Below, piece by piece: positions 41,089-50,794 of a stretch of 64,000 bases of DNA. The translations under genes and the position numbers were made by a program. Under the pieces are notes generated by a model. It was not told the DNA's origin, made no database searches, and worked only from the letters and a program-made list of their open reading frames with translations. Source of the stretch: Lachnospiraceae bacterium. Lineage in GTDB: Bacteria > Bacillota > Clostridia > Lachnospirales > Lachnospiraceae. The stretch covers positions 778,501 through 842,500 of the forward strand of contig AP025573.1 in the NCBI GenBank assembly GCA_022845895.1, in the 5' to 3' direction. Positions within the stretch are counted from its first letter, which is position 1; the number at the start of each line of letters is the position of its first letter.

Positions 41089-42267
41089 ATGAAAGAGTTA
41101 GAGTTGAAATACGGATGTAACCCGAACCAGAAACCATCCAGAATCTATGTGGCGGACGGCAGCGAACTGCCGATACAGGTATTGAACGGAAGACCTGGAT
41201 ACATTAATTTTATGGACGCGTTCAATGGATGGCAGCTCGTCAGCGAGCTTAAGAAGGCGACGGGCCTTCCCGCAGCCACATCGTTCAAGCACGTATCCCC
41301 GGCAGGAGCTGCGGTAGGGCTTCCTCTGAGCGATACGCTTGCTAAGATATACTGGGTAGATAATCTGGGTGAACTGTCTCCGCTTGCCTGCGCGTACGCA
41401 AGGGCGAGGGGTGCCGACCGTATGTCATCCTTCGGTGACTTTATATCTCTGTCCGATGTCTGTGACGCGGACACTGCTCGGCTCATCAAGAGGGAAGTAT
41501 CTGACGGCGTCATCGCGCCTGGATATGATGCCGAGGCGCTGGACATATTGAAGCAGAAGAAAAACGGCAGTTATAATGTCATACAGATTGATCCGGATTA
41601 TGTACCGGCACAGCTGGAACACAAGGAAGTATTCGGTATCACGTTTGAACAGGGGAGAAATGAACTGAAGATCGAGGATGGTTTCTTTTCCAATATCGTG
41701 ACAGATAACAAAGAGCTTACGGATCAGGCTAAGATGGATCTGGCAATCTCTATGATTACGCTGAAGTATACCCAGTCTAATTCCGTATGTTATGTAAAAG
41801 ACGGCCAGGCGATTGGCATCGGCGCAGGGCAGCAGTCCAGGATACACTGCACGAGGCTTGCCGGCACGAAGGCGGACAACTGGTGGCTGCGGCAGTCGCC
41901 TCAGGTGCTGGATCTGCCATTCGTTGATACAATCAGGCGTGCAGACAGAGATAATGCTATCGATCTATACATCGGCGAAGACTACATGGATGTCCTCTCT
42001 GATGATGCATGGCCGAACATCTTTAAAGTAAAGCCGGACGTGTTCACGGCCGAAGCAAAACGGGCATGGCTGGACAAGATGACGGGCGTGTCCCTCGGCT
42101 CCGATGCGTTCTTTCCGTTCGGAGACAACATCGAGAGAGCTCACAGAAGCGGCGTAACATACATTGCTCAGCCGGGAGGCTCCGTAAGAGATGACAATGT
42201 TATCGATACATGCAACAAATATGATATGGTCATGGCCTTTACAGGGATCAGGCTGTTCCACCACTAG
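41089..42267 (+). CDS. purH: AICAR formyltransferase, lacking the IMP cyclohydrolase domain
   Basis: 392 aa, against about 510-520 for bifunctional PurH. It transfers a formyl group from 10-formyl-THF to AICAR. Recognised by LKYGCNPNQKPSR, the FKHVSPAGAAVG active-site segment (Lys-His), SDAFFPFGD and QPGGSVRDDNVIDTC. The N-terminal MGS-like cyclohydrolase domain is absent, its work done by the PurO-type gene upstream. GGAGCAGGAG precedes the ATG. Confidence 0.92.
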   Translation: MKELELKYGCNPNQKPSRIYVADGSELPIQVLNGRPGYINFMDAFNGWQLVSELKKATGLPAATSFKHVSPAGAAVGLPLSDTLAKIYWVDNLGELSPLACAYARARGADRMSSFGDFISLSDVCDADTARLIKREVSDGVIAPGYDAEALDILKQKKNGSYNVIQIDPDYVPAQLEHKEVFGITFEQGRNELKIEDGFFSNIVTDNKELTDQAKMDLAISMITLKYTQSNSVCYVKDGQAIGIGAGQQSRIHCTRLAGTKADNWWLRQSPQVLDLPFVDTIRRADRDNAIDLYIGEDYMDVLSDDAWPNIFKVKPDVFTAEAKRAWLDKMTGVSLGSDAFFPFGDNIERAHRSGVTYIAQPGGSVRDDNVIDTCNKYDMVMAFTGIRLFHH

Positions 42268-42289
42268 AGCAGGTGACGGAGGCAGGTAG

Positions 42290-42333
42290 TCCGGCCGTTG
42301 CAGTACAAAGCTGCAGCGGCCGGATATTTTTTT
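42290..42333 (+). terminator. Terminator after the purine operon
   Basis: TCCGGCCG...CGGCCGGA arms with inner CTGCAG pairing, then a T run. Confidence 0.9.
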
Positions 42334-42483
42334 GCCGCAGCATGGAGGCGGCATTAGATTTTGTCAGGGCAAAAGCAGACGGCAGGTAATTGATATTTTA
42401 CATTGAAAATGTTATGATTATCAGGGCGGAAAGCCCATGCATACAGGAGAAGACAATATTTGGATAGAAAGTGGTGTGACAGC

Positions 42484-43881
42484 ATGAACGAGTATGATGT
42501 GATTATAATAGGGGCAGGTCCATCCGGGATATTCTGCGCATATGAGCTTATGGAAAAGAGGCCTGGCATGAAGGTGCTCGTTGTTGAAAAAGGCAGATCT
42601 ATCGAACAGAGGCAATGTCCGAAGCGGAAGACGAAAGTGTGTGTCGGGTGCCAGCCATGTTCTATAACGACAGGATTTGCAGGTGCGGGAGCCTTTTCCG
42701 ACGGAAAGCTGTCCCTCTCGCCGGATGTAGGTGGGACGCTACCGGATATACTCGGGTATGAGAAGGCGGAGGAGCTGATACACGAGGCGGACGGCATATA
42801 TCTGAAGTTCGGGGCGGACGAGAAGGTGTATGGCATCGAGGACCATGAGGCCATTGAAAATATCAGGGCAAAAGCGATACGAGCGAATCTGAAGCTCATC
42901 GAATGCCCGATCCGTCATCTTGGGACGGAAGAAGGATATAAGATATACACACGGCTCCAGGACCACTTGATAAAGCAGGGCGTGGAGATACGGTTCAAGA
43001 CGATGGTAAAGAACATTATCGTCAGGGACGGCGCCGCCAGAGGGGTCGTGACAGAGGACGGAGAAGAATTCTATGCGCCGGAGATTGTAGCAGGAATCGG
43101 CAGGGAGGGCTCCGAATGGTTCTCCCATATCTGCAGAGAGCATGGAATCGAGACGAGGAACGGCACCGTCGATGTAGGTGTCAGGGTAGAGGTGCGCGAC
43201 GAGATTATGAAAGAGCTGAACGAGAAGCTGTACGAAGCCAAGCTCGTCTATTATACGCCGACGTTTGATGATAAGGTACGTGTATTCTGCACCAATCCGT
43301 CCGGGGAAGTGGCGACAGAATATTACGATGAGGGCCTGGCAGTCGTCAACGGCCATGCATACAAGTCTAAGGACAGGAAGACAAACAATACGAACTTTGC
43401 ACTGCTCGTGTCGAAGAACTTTACAGAGCCGTTCAAATCCCCAATCGAATATGGCAAGCATATCGCACAGCTCGGGAATATGCTGTGTGACGGGAAGATA
43501 CTGCTGCAGAGGTACGGAGACTTCCGAAGGGGAAGAAGGACGACGGAAGAGAGGCTGAACCGGAACAACATCGTGCCGACACTCAAAGACGCGGTACCGG
43601 GAGATCTGTCTCTCGTATTCCCGCACAGGATTATGGTAGCCATAGATGAGATGATACAGGCGCTTGACAAGGTTACGCCGGGCATCGCTTCGGACGAGAC
43701 GCTTTTATATGGAGTAGAAGTTAAGTTCTACTCCAACAAAGTCGTCGTAAATGATGCATTCGAGACGAGCATACGCGGGCTGCGCGCCATGGGCGACGGG
43801 GCCTCGATTACGAGAGGGCTGCAGCAGGCGTCGGCGAACGGGCTGCACGTGGCAAGAAGCATATTGGATACGGAAGGATAA
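42484..43881 (+). CDS. FAD-dependent dehydrogenase of the COG2509 type
   Basis: 465 aa. The Rossmann FAD motif is DVIIIGAGPSGIFCAYEL at the N-terminus. A cysteine-rich loop, KTKVCVGCQPCSITTGFAGAGAFSDGKL, follows, and the C-terminus has GLRAMGDGASITRGLQQASANGLHVA, another FAD contact. The reaction is unknown. ATG at 42484 begins the conserved domain; the TTG at 42460 is in frame but less likely. It has its own terminator. Confidence 0.85.
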   Translation: MNEYDVIIIGAGPSGIFCAYELMEKRPGMKVLVVEKGRSIEQRQCPKRKTKVCVGCQPCSITTGFAGAGAFSDGKLSLSPDVGGTLPDILGYEKAEELIHEADGIYLKFGADEKVYGIEDHEAIENIRAKAIRANLKLIECPIRHLGTEEGYKIYTRLQDHLIKQGVEIRFKTMVKNIIVRDGAARGVVTEDGEEFYAPEIVAGIGREGSEWFSHICREHGIETRNGTVDVGVRVEVRDEIMKELNEKLYEAKLVYYTPTFDDKVRVFCTNPSGEVATEYYDEGLAVVNGHAYKSKDRKTNNTNFALLVSKNFTEPFKSPIEYGKHIAQLGNMLCDGKILLQRYGDFRRGRRTTEERLNRNNIVPTLKDAVPGDLSLVFPHRIMVAIDEMIQALDKVTPGIASDETLLYGVEVKFYSNKVVVNDAFETSIRGLRAMGDGASITRGLQQASANGLHVARSILDTEG

Positions 43882-43887
43882 GATTTT

Positions 43888-43926
43888 CAAAGGGAGGTGC
43901 TGCGCGAGGCACCTCCTGCTTTTTTG
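43888..43926 (+). terminator. Terminator after the FAD-protein gene
   Basis: GGGAGGTGC and GCACCTCC arms around TGCGCGAG, followed by a T run. Confidence 0.9.
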
Positions 43927-43936
43927 TCTGAATGGG

Positions 43937-43965
43937 TTGTATATTGAGAAAAAAACTTATATAAT
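43937..43965 (+). promoter_or_regulatory. Promoter of glmM
   Basis: TTGTAT at 43937-43942, spacer 17, TATAAT at 43960-43965. Confidence 0.7.
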
Positions 43966-44037
43966 AGTAAAGGCGCAATTGCTGATTGTGCAAAAAAAAC
44001 GGTAAATATGTCAAATGACATGAAGGAGACTTTTATT

Positions 44038-45384
44038 ATGGGTAAATATTTTGGAACAGACGGATTCCGCGGAGAAGCCAATGAAGTATTGACGGTGGAG
44101 CATGCTTTTAAGGTGGGCAGATTTCTCGGATGGTATTACGGACAGGACCATAAGGCAAAGGTTGTCATCGGAAAAGATACAAGAAGAAGCAGCTACATGT
44201 TTGAATATGCTCTTGTAGCAGGCCTGACAGCGTCAGGGGCTGACGCATATCTTCTGCATGTAACAACGACTCCAAGTGTATCTTATGTGACGAGGACAGA
44301 TAATTTTGACTGCGGGATCATGATATCCGCAAGCCATAATCCGTTCTATGACAACGGTATCAAGGTCATCAACGGAAAAGGCCATAAGCTGGAGGCAGAA
44401 GTAGAAGAAAAGATAGAGAAATATATTGACGGCGAGACGGGAGAGATTCCACTTGCCAAGCAGGAGAAGATTGGCCGTACGGTAGATTACGCTGCAGGAA
44501 GGAACCGCTATATCGGATATCTCATCTCTCTGGCCACCCGTTCCTTCGAAGACATGCGCGTCGGGCTTGACTGTTCTAACGGAAGTGCATTTGCCATAGC
44601 AAAAAGCGTGTATGACGCGCTTGGGGCGAAGACTTACGTCATCAATAACGAACCGGACGGGACCAATATCAACACGAACTGCGGATCTACCCATATCGAA
44701 GTGCTGCAGGAGTATGTGAAAGAAAAGAAGCTGGATGTGGCGTTCGCCTATGACGGTGATGCAGACCGGTGTATCGCTGTTGACGAGAACGGCAGCGTAG
44801 TGGATGGAGACCTTATCCTCTACATATGCGGGAAGTATCTCAAGGAAAATGGTCGGCTCAACGGCGATACGATTGTTACGACCATCATGTCTAACCTGGG
44901 ACTCTACAAAGCATGTGACAAGGCAGGGCTCAGATACGAGAAGACAGCAGTCGGCGACAAGTATGTGTATGAAAATATGGTACAGAACAACTTCTCCCTC
45001 GGAGGAGAGCAGTCCGGGCATATCATCTTCAGCAAGCACGCGACAACGGGAGACGGCATCCTGACCTCCCTCATGGTCATGGAAGTCATACTGGAAAAGA
45101 AGATGAGCCTGTCCAAGCTGGCAGAGGAAGTGAAGATATATCCGCAGCTACTTAAGAACGTGCGCGTGTCAGATAAGAAGACCGCAAGAGAGAATCCTGA
45201 GGTCGTCAAAGCGGTCGAGGCAGTTGCAGAGGCGCTTGGCGATGATGGGCGTATCCTTGTCAGAGAAAGCGGCACAGAGCCGGTCATTCGCGTTATGGTG
45301 GAAGCTTCAACGGATGAGCTGTGCGAAAAACATGTCAATGCGGTCATCGATGTGATGGAGCAGCAAGGGCTCGTAACAGGTTAA
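44038..45384 (+). CDS. glmM: Phosphoglucosamine mutase
   Basis: 448 aa. It converts glucosamine-6-phosphate to glucosamine-1-phosphate for peptidoglycan precursors. YFGTDGFRGEAN starts the protein, the phosphoserine loop is ISASHNP with catalytic Ser99, the metal site is DGDADR, and the C-terminal phosphate-binding loop is RESGTEPVIRVMVE. AAGGAGACTTTTATT precedes the ATG at 44038. The strong terminator at 45405 closes the unit. Confidence 0.97.
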   Translation: MGKYFGTDGFRGEANEVLTVEHAFKVGRFLGWYYGQDHKAKVVIGKDTRRSSYMFEYALVAGLTASGADAYLLHVTTTPSVSYVTRTDNFDCGIMISASHNPFYDNGIKVINGKGHKLEAEVEEKIEKYIDGETGEIPLAKQEKIGRTVDYAAGRNRYIGYLISLATRSFEDMRVGLDCSNGSAFAIAKSVYDALGAKTYVINNEPDGTNINTNCGSTHIEVLQEYVKEKKLDVAFAYDGDADRCIAVDENGSVVDGDLILYICGKYLKENGRLNGDTIVTTIMSNLGLYKACDKAGLRYEKTAVGDKYVYENMVQNNFSLGGEQSGHIIFSKHATTGDGILTSLMVMEVILEKKMSLSKLAEEVKIYPQLLKNVRVSDKKTARENPEVVKAVEAVAEALGDDGRILVRESGTEPVIRVMVEASTDELCEKHVNAVIDVMEQQGLVTG

Positions 45385-45404
45385 TACAAAGGAATACGGA
45401 CACA

Positions 45405-45476
45405 GGGCAGACAGCCCGGGATGGCAGAGAGCCGGCATCATGGCCGGCACCGCCGCCCGGGCTGTCTGCCTTTTGC
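45405..45476 (+). terminator. Terminator after glmM
   Basis: GGGCAGACAGCCCGGG pairs with CCCGGGCTGTCTGCC across an inner GCCGGC hairpin, then TTTT. Confidence 0.9.
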
Positions 45477-45599
45477 GGTAAGGCAGCTGAACAGATGCTT
45501 GACAGAAATAAAAAAGAAGATTAAAATAGTTCATTAGAGAACGGTTCTAAAAAGAACTATAAACAGCACCGGAATAAGCCGAAAGGAGAAGGAAAAATT

Positions 45600-46040
45600 A
45601 TGGACACAGGGGAACTATTGGCTGTAACGCACCGGTTTGATATCTTCTACAGCCGGAAGATTACGGAAGTGGCTCAGAGATACGGGATGACCAAAGCAGA
45701 AGCAGATGTGCTTCTCTTTCTCTATAACAATCCCGGATATGATACCGCCCGGGATATCGTGGAGATCCGCCATATTGCCAAGTCATACGTATCAAAGGCT
45801 GTCGAGCTGCTCATACAGAAGGAATGTCTCGCTGCCGAAGAGGACGGCAAAGACCGGAGGGTGATTCGTCTGAGGCTTCTGCCTGGGGCATCCGGCGTAA
45901 TAGGGGAAGGAAAAGCAGCACAGAAAGCCGTAACCGATGCAGTGCGCAGAGGGATTGAAGAATCGGATCTGAAGGTATTTGAAAAGGTTCTCAGACAGAT
46001 GTGCAGTAATATAAAAGAAGAATTGGGGGATGCATTATGA
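45600..46040 (+). CDS. MarR family transcriptional regulator
   Basis: 146 aa. The winged helix covers about residues 25-100 (YGMTKAEADVLLFLYNNPGYDTARDIVEI, KSYVSKAVELLIQKECLAAEEDGKDRRVIRL). AAGGAGAAGGAAAAATT precedes the ATG. It overlaps the TauE-type gene by ATGA, so it most likely represses this exporter operon in response to an unknown ligand. Confidence 0.9.
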   Translation: MDTGELLAVTHRFDIFYSRKITEVAQRYGMTKAEADVLLFLYNNPGYDTARDIVEIRHIAKSYVSKAVELLIQKECLAAEEDGKDRRVIRLRLLPGASGVIGEGKAAQKAVTDAVRRGIEESDLKVFEKVLRQMCSNIKEELGDAL

Positions 46041-46807
46041 TAGCGAAGATCGTAGTCTGCCTGGCAGCGGGGATGGGGGCAGGAATCGGCACAGGGCTGG
46101 CGGGACTGTCAGCCGCTGCGGTGATATCGCCGATGCTCATCACCTTTCTCGGCTTTGGCGCGTATGAGGCCGTGGGAATCGCGCTGGCATCGGATGTGCT
46201 GGCATCGGCAGTGTCGGCATATACATACGGGAAACATAAGAATCTGGATATAAGAAATGGTATCGTAATGCTGTGTGCTGTTCTTGCATTTACGATGGTG
46301 GGAAGCTATATCGCCTCCCTGCTTCCGAATACGACTATGGGCAGCTTTTCCGTATTCATGACATTGCTGCTCGGGATAAAATTTATTGTCAGGCCCGTAA
46401 TGACGACCACAAATAAGCAGGAAGAAAAAAGCAGAAGGACGAGAATCATCCAGTCCGTCCTGTGTGGCATGGTGATAGGTTTCATATGCGGCTTTATCGG
46501 CGCCGGAGGCGGTATGATGATGCTTCTTATGCTCACCGGCATTCTAGGATATGAGCTGAAGACCGCTGTGGGAACAAGTGTATTTGTCATGGCTTTTACC
46601 GCATTCACAGGCGCTGCTTCTCATTTTTCTATCAGTGGAAACCTGCCCGATATCCCCGCGCTTGTGCTATGCGTCCTGTTCACCTTTGCCGGGGCACAGC
46701 TGGCGGCGCGCTTTGCCAACAAGGCACCGGCCAAGACGCTGAACCGGGCGACCGGAGCCGTGCTCACTGTACTCGGCCTGGCCATGGTCGGCGTCAAATT
46801 TTTATAA
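46037..46807 (+). CDS. TauE/SafE family membrane exporter
   Basis: 256 aa with about eight membrane segments. The two-fold repeated glycine-rich motifs MGAGIGTGLAGLSAAAVISPM and CGFIGAGGGMMMLLMLTG are the family signature. Members move sulfite, sulfonates or other organic anions. The substrate is not given by the context; the MarR regulator is translationally coupled. Confidence 0.9.
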   Translation: MIAKIVVCLAAGMGAGIGTGLAGLSAAAVISPMLITFLGFGAYEAVGIALASDVLASAVSAYTYGKHKNLDIRNGIVMLCAVLAFTMVGSYIASLLPNTTMGSFSVFMTLLLGIKFIVRPVMTTTNKQEEKSRRTRIIQSVLCGMVIGFICGFIGAGGGMMMLLMLTGILGYELKTAVGTSVFVMAFTAFTGAASHFSISGNLPDIPALVLCVLFTFAGAQLAARFANKAPAKTLNRATGAVLTVLGLAMVGVKFL

Positions 46808-46857
46808 CTGACGCTATATAGCCTGGATAATGCAGCCCATGTCTTTTGCAATGGAGG

Positions 46858-47700
46858 CTATATGGAATGGAACCCCTTGCCGATGATCTCGCTCGTATTC
46901 GAAATGAGCATGAATGCCTCCGGGTCATGTTCTTTGATGAAGTTCCTCAGCTTGACAGCCTCCATCCTGTTCAGGGCAGTGAAGATGATATACTTGTCCT
47001 CGCCCGAAAACGCACCTTGAGCAAGCACGATAGTGGCGCTCCTCTTTAGAGTGTCATTGATAAAGTCGCAGATTGGCTCTGGATTATTGCATACGACGTT
47101 AAAGTATTTGGACAGGTTCAGGCTTTCCATAAAACCGTCTATCATAAAGGAACGCACGGCAAGCCCGAGGAAGGAATAGAGTCCTGTCTCTATATCGAAC
47201 ACGAAGCAGCCTGCTAGCGTAATCACAAAATCGGTTGCCAGAAGCGCCTTGCCTATATCCGCGCTTGTGTATTTTTTCATGATCATGGCAATGATATCAG
47301 TACCTCCGCTGGAGGAGCCGATATTAAACAGAACTGCAGAACCAAGGGAAGGCAGCGCGATTGCGAATGCCAGTTCCAGTACAGGCTGGTCTGTCAGCGG
47401 ATGGGTCAAAGGATAGATACGCTCCAGCAAGGAGAGGCAGACAGAGAGCAGTATGCTGCAGTATGCCGTCTTTGCCGCAAATTTCTTCCCAAGAATGACA
47501 AATCCGATGACGAGTAGTATCATATTGGCGATAAAGGTAAAGTCGCTGGCGGAAATTATGCCTGATTTGGCGACGAGCACAGCCAGTCCGGTAATACCTC
47601 CGAAAGTAAAGTTGTTGGCAAACTTAAAAAAGTAGATGCCTACGGCCATGATGAGAGTGCTGCCCGTAAGCAGGGCAAAGCTTTTTGCTTTTGATTTCAT
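46858..47700 (-). CDS. YitT family membrane protein
   Basis: 280 aa. Five to six membrane segments fill the first 200 residues (FALLTGSTLIMAVGIYFF, GGITGLAVLVAK, VLFNIGSSSGGTDIIAMI). The C-terminal 80 residues form a DUF2179 domain (LKRSATIVLAQGAFSGEDKYIIFTALNRMEAVKLRNFI). Function unknown. The start ATG at 47700 follows GGGGA; an upstream TTG is in frame. Confidence 0.9.
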   Translation of the reverse strand: MKSKAKSFALLTGSTLIMAVGIYFFKFANNFTFGGITGLAVLVAKSGIISASDFTFIANMILLVIGFVILGKKFAAKTAYCSILLSVCLSLLERIYPLTHPLTDQPVLELAFAIALPSLGSAVLFNIGSSSGGTDIIAMIMKKYTSADIGKALLATDFVITLAGCFVFDIETGLYSFLGLAVRSFMIDGFMESLNLSKYFNVVCNNPEPICDFINDTLKRSATIVLAQGAFSGEDKYIIFTALNRMEAVKLRNFIKEHDPEAFMLISNTSEIIGKGFHSI

Positions 47701-47860
47701 CTGTACATTCCCCAATGCATATTTGTTTTGAATTCATGAAGATTGTAACGCCGGCATATGGAAAAGTCAACGGAATAATGATATATTTACATTATGTGCG
47801 GCCGGCAGGGATATGCGGCTAAATGTGATATAAATTACGTTAGAAAAGAGGTCTTTGACA

Positions 47861-48976
47861 ATGAAAATGTTCCAGCAGAAATCCAGAATCGAAAAGCTTG
47901 ATTCCGCAGAAGCCTTTGTAAGAGAATACGGCATTGGAAATAGTGATTTTATACTTGCAAGCAGGACCATCTACGACAAGTATTTCAAACCGCTTGGACT
48001 GGAAGCGTACGTGAGGTATAAGGACAGCTACGGAAAGGGCGAACCGACAGATAGTATGATGGCTGCCCTGGCTGCCGACTTCCGTTCTTCCGGATGTACG
48101 AGGATTACGGCAATCGGCGGAGGAGCTGTCATAGATATGGCGAAGCTGCTCGTCCTGGACGGGGAAGCTTCGATAAAGGATATCTTCCAGAAAAAGGCGG
48201 CCCTCAATAAGAAATATCCGCTTATCGCAGTACCAACGACGTGCGGTGCGGGGTCAGAAGTATCGAATGTAACTATCACCGAGATGACGGATCTGCACAG
48301 CAAGCTTGGGCTGGCTGCGGATGAACTGTTTCCGGATGACGCGGTGCTTATCCCTCAGCTTCTGAGCGAGCTTCCGTATTCTTTCTGGGCCACAAGCGCG
48401 ATAGATGCATTCATCCATGCCATAGAGTCCTTCGTGTCACCAAAGGCAAACTTGTATACCGAGATGTTCAGCAAGAAGGCGATGGAAATGATTATCGCCG
48501 GTTTCCGGCAAGTGGCGGCGGACGGACCGGATGCACGGGAAAGGCTTATGGAGGAATTCCTGACGGCAAGCAACCTGGCCGGAATCGCTTTTGGCAATGC
48601 AGGCACGGGTGCAGTGCATGCGATGTCCTATCCTTTAAGCGGCGTGTACCATGTGACGCACGGCGAAGCAAACTACCAGTTCCTCACGGCTGTTTTCAGC
48701 GCATATCAGAGATTCAGGCCAGAGGGCAGGCTGAAGGAACTGAATGCATTCCTGTCAGACTTGCTGGACTGCGGGCAGGAAGAAGTATACACCGCACTTA
48801 AAAATCTGCTGGATAAGATTATAAAGAGAAAGCCGCTGCGGGAATATGGGATGAAGACAGAAGAGATAGAAAGCTTTGCAAAAAATGTGGAGGAGAGCCA
48901 GCAGCGTCTGCTGAACCAGAGCTATGTAAAATTTTCCTGGGAACAGATGGCAGAAATCTACAGCCAGCTATATTAG
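47861..48976 (+). CDS. 4-hydroxybutyrate dehydrogenase, iron-containing ADH family
   Basis: 371 aa. It interconverts 4-hydroxybutyrate and succinate semialdehyde with NAD(H). The NAD loop is AIGGGAVIDMAKLL; metal ligands fall in DAFIHAIESFVSP, GAVHAMSYPLSG and THGEANY. The residue order, including VPTTCGAGSEVSNV and KPLREYGMKTEEIESFA, follows the Clostridium kluyveri 4-hydroxybutyrate dehydrogenase rather than general alcohol dehydrogenases. It stands alone here; succinyl-CoA or 4-hydroxybutyryl-CoA genes are not adjacent. AGAGG is spaced to the ATG at 47861. Confidence 0.88.
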   Translation: MKMFQQKSRIEKLDSAEAFVREYGIGNSDFILASRTIYDKYFKPLGLEAYVRYKDSYGKGEPTDSMMAALAADFRSSGCTRITAIGGGAVIDMAKLLVLDGEASIKDIFQKKAALNKKYPLIAVPTTCGAGSEVSNVTITEMTDLHSKLGLAADELFPDDAVLIPQLLSELPYSFWATSAIDAFIHAIESFVSPKANLYTEMFSKKAMEMIIAGFRQVAADGPDARERLMEEFLTASNLAGIAFGNAGTGAVHAMSYPLSGVYHVTHGEANYQFLTAVFSAYQRFRPEGRLKELNAFLSDLLDCGQEEVYTALKNLLDKIIKRKPLREYGMKTEEIESFAKNVEESQQRLLNQSYVKFSWEQMAEIYSQLY

Positions 48977-49034
48977 GCAAACTGGAATCATAACATTTGA
49001 ATCGGCACATAATATGCTCCATAAGGAGGATTGA

Positions 49035-50345
<1,311 letters not shown>

Positions 50346-50399
50346 TCTGCCGGACGATATTTTTTAAACGCTTGTATACAGTAACAATCGAAATTTAAC

Positions 50400-50428
50400 T
50401 TGCCATATTCATCCCGTTGTGCTAGAAT
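50400..50428 (+). promoter_or_regulatory. Promoter of secG
   Basis: TTGCCA at 50400-50405, spacer 17, TAGAAT at 50423-50428. Confidence 0.7.
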
Positions 50429-50459
50429 AAACATGGTTTATCCGCAGGAGGTGTTTGAA

Positions 50460-50702
50460 GTGGAGATTTTAAAGACGATATTATTGATTATATTTGCAAT
50501 AGACTGTATCGCACTGGCAGCTATCGTGCTGCTGCAGGAAGGAAAGTCTGCCGGGCTTGGAACGATTGGCGGCATGGCCGATACGTACTGGGGCCAGAAC
50601 AAGGGACGTTCTATGGAAGGGGCGCTCGTCAAGTCGACCAAGTTTCTTGCGATTCTGTTCATTGTATTGGCGGCAGTGTTGAATTTAAAAGTATTTGCTT
50701 AA
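50460..50702 (+). CDS. secG: Preprotein translocase subunit SecG
   Basis: 80 aa. It supports SecYEG protein export. Two membrane segments (residues 4-22 and 59-77) flank a loop with LLQEGKSAGLGTIGGMADTYWGQNKGRS, the SecG hallmark. It starts with GTG at 50460; GGAGG at 50447-50451 is correctly spaced. Its place before rnr and smpB is the common Firmicute order. Confidence 0.93.
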   Translation: MEILKTILLIIFAIDCIALAAIVLLQEGKSAGLGTIGGMADTYWGQNKGRSMEGALVKSTKFLAILFIVLAAVLNLKVFA

Positions 50703-50729
50703 GAGAAGTATTTTTTATGGAATTGATGG

Positions 50730-50757
50730 GACACTCTTGTAAAAGAGTGTCTTTTTA
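50730..50757 (+). terminator. Terminator between secG and rnr
   Basis: GACACTCTT and AAGAGTGTC arms with a 4-base loop, then TTTTT. Confidence 0.9.
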
Positions 50758-50794
50758 TTCCTGTTACAGTCATTTGCCGAAAGGAGCGTGCACG

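Noticed and set aside
42739..43626. A 295-codon minus-strand frame opposite the FAD protein
   Set aside because: Antisense shadow; the plus-strand product is a recognised FAD enzyme over its full length.
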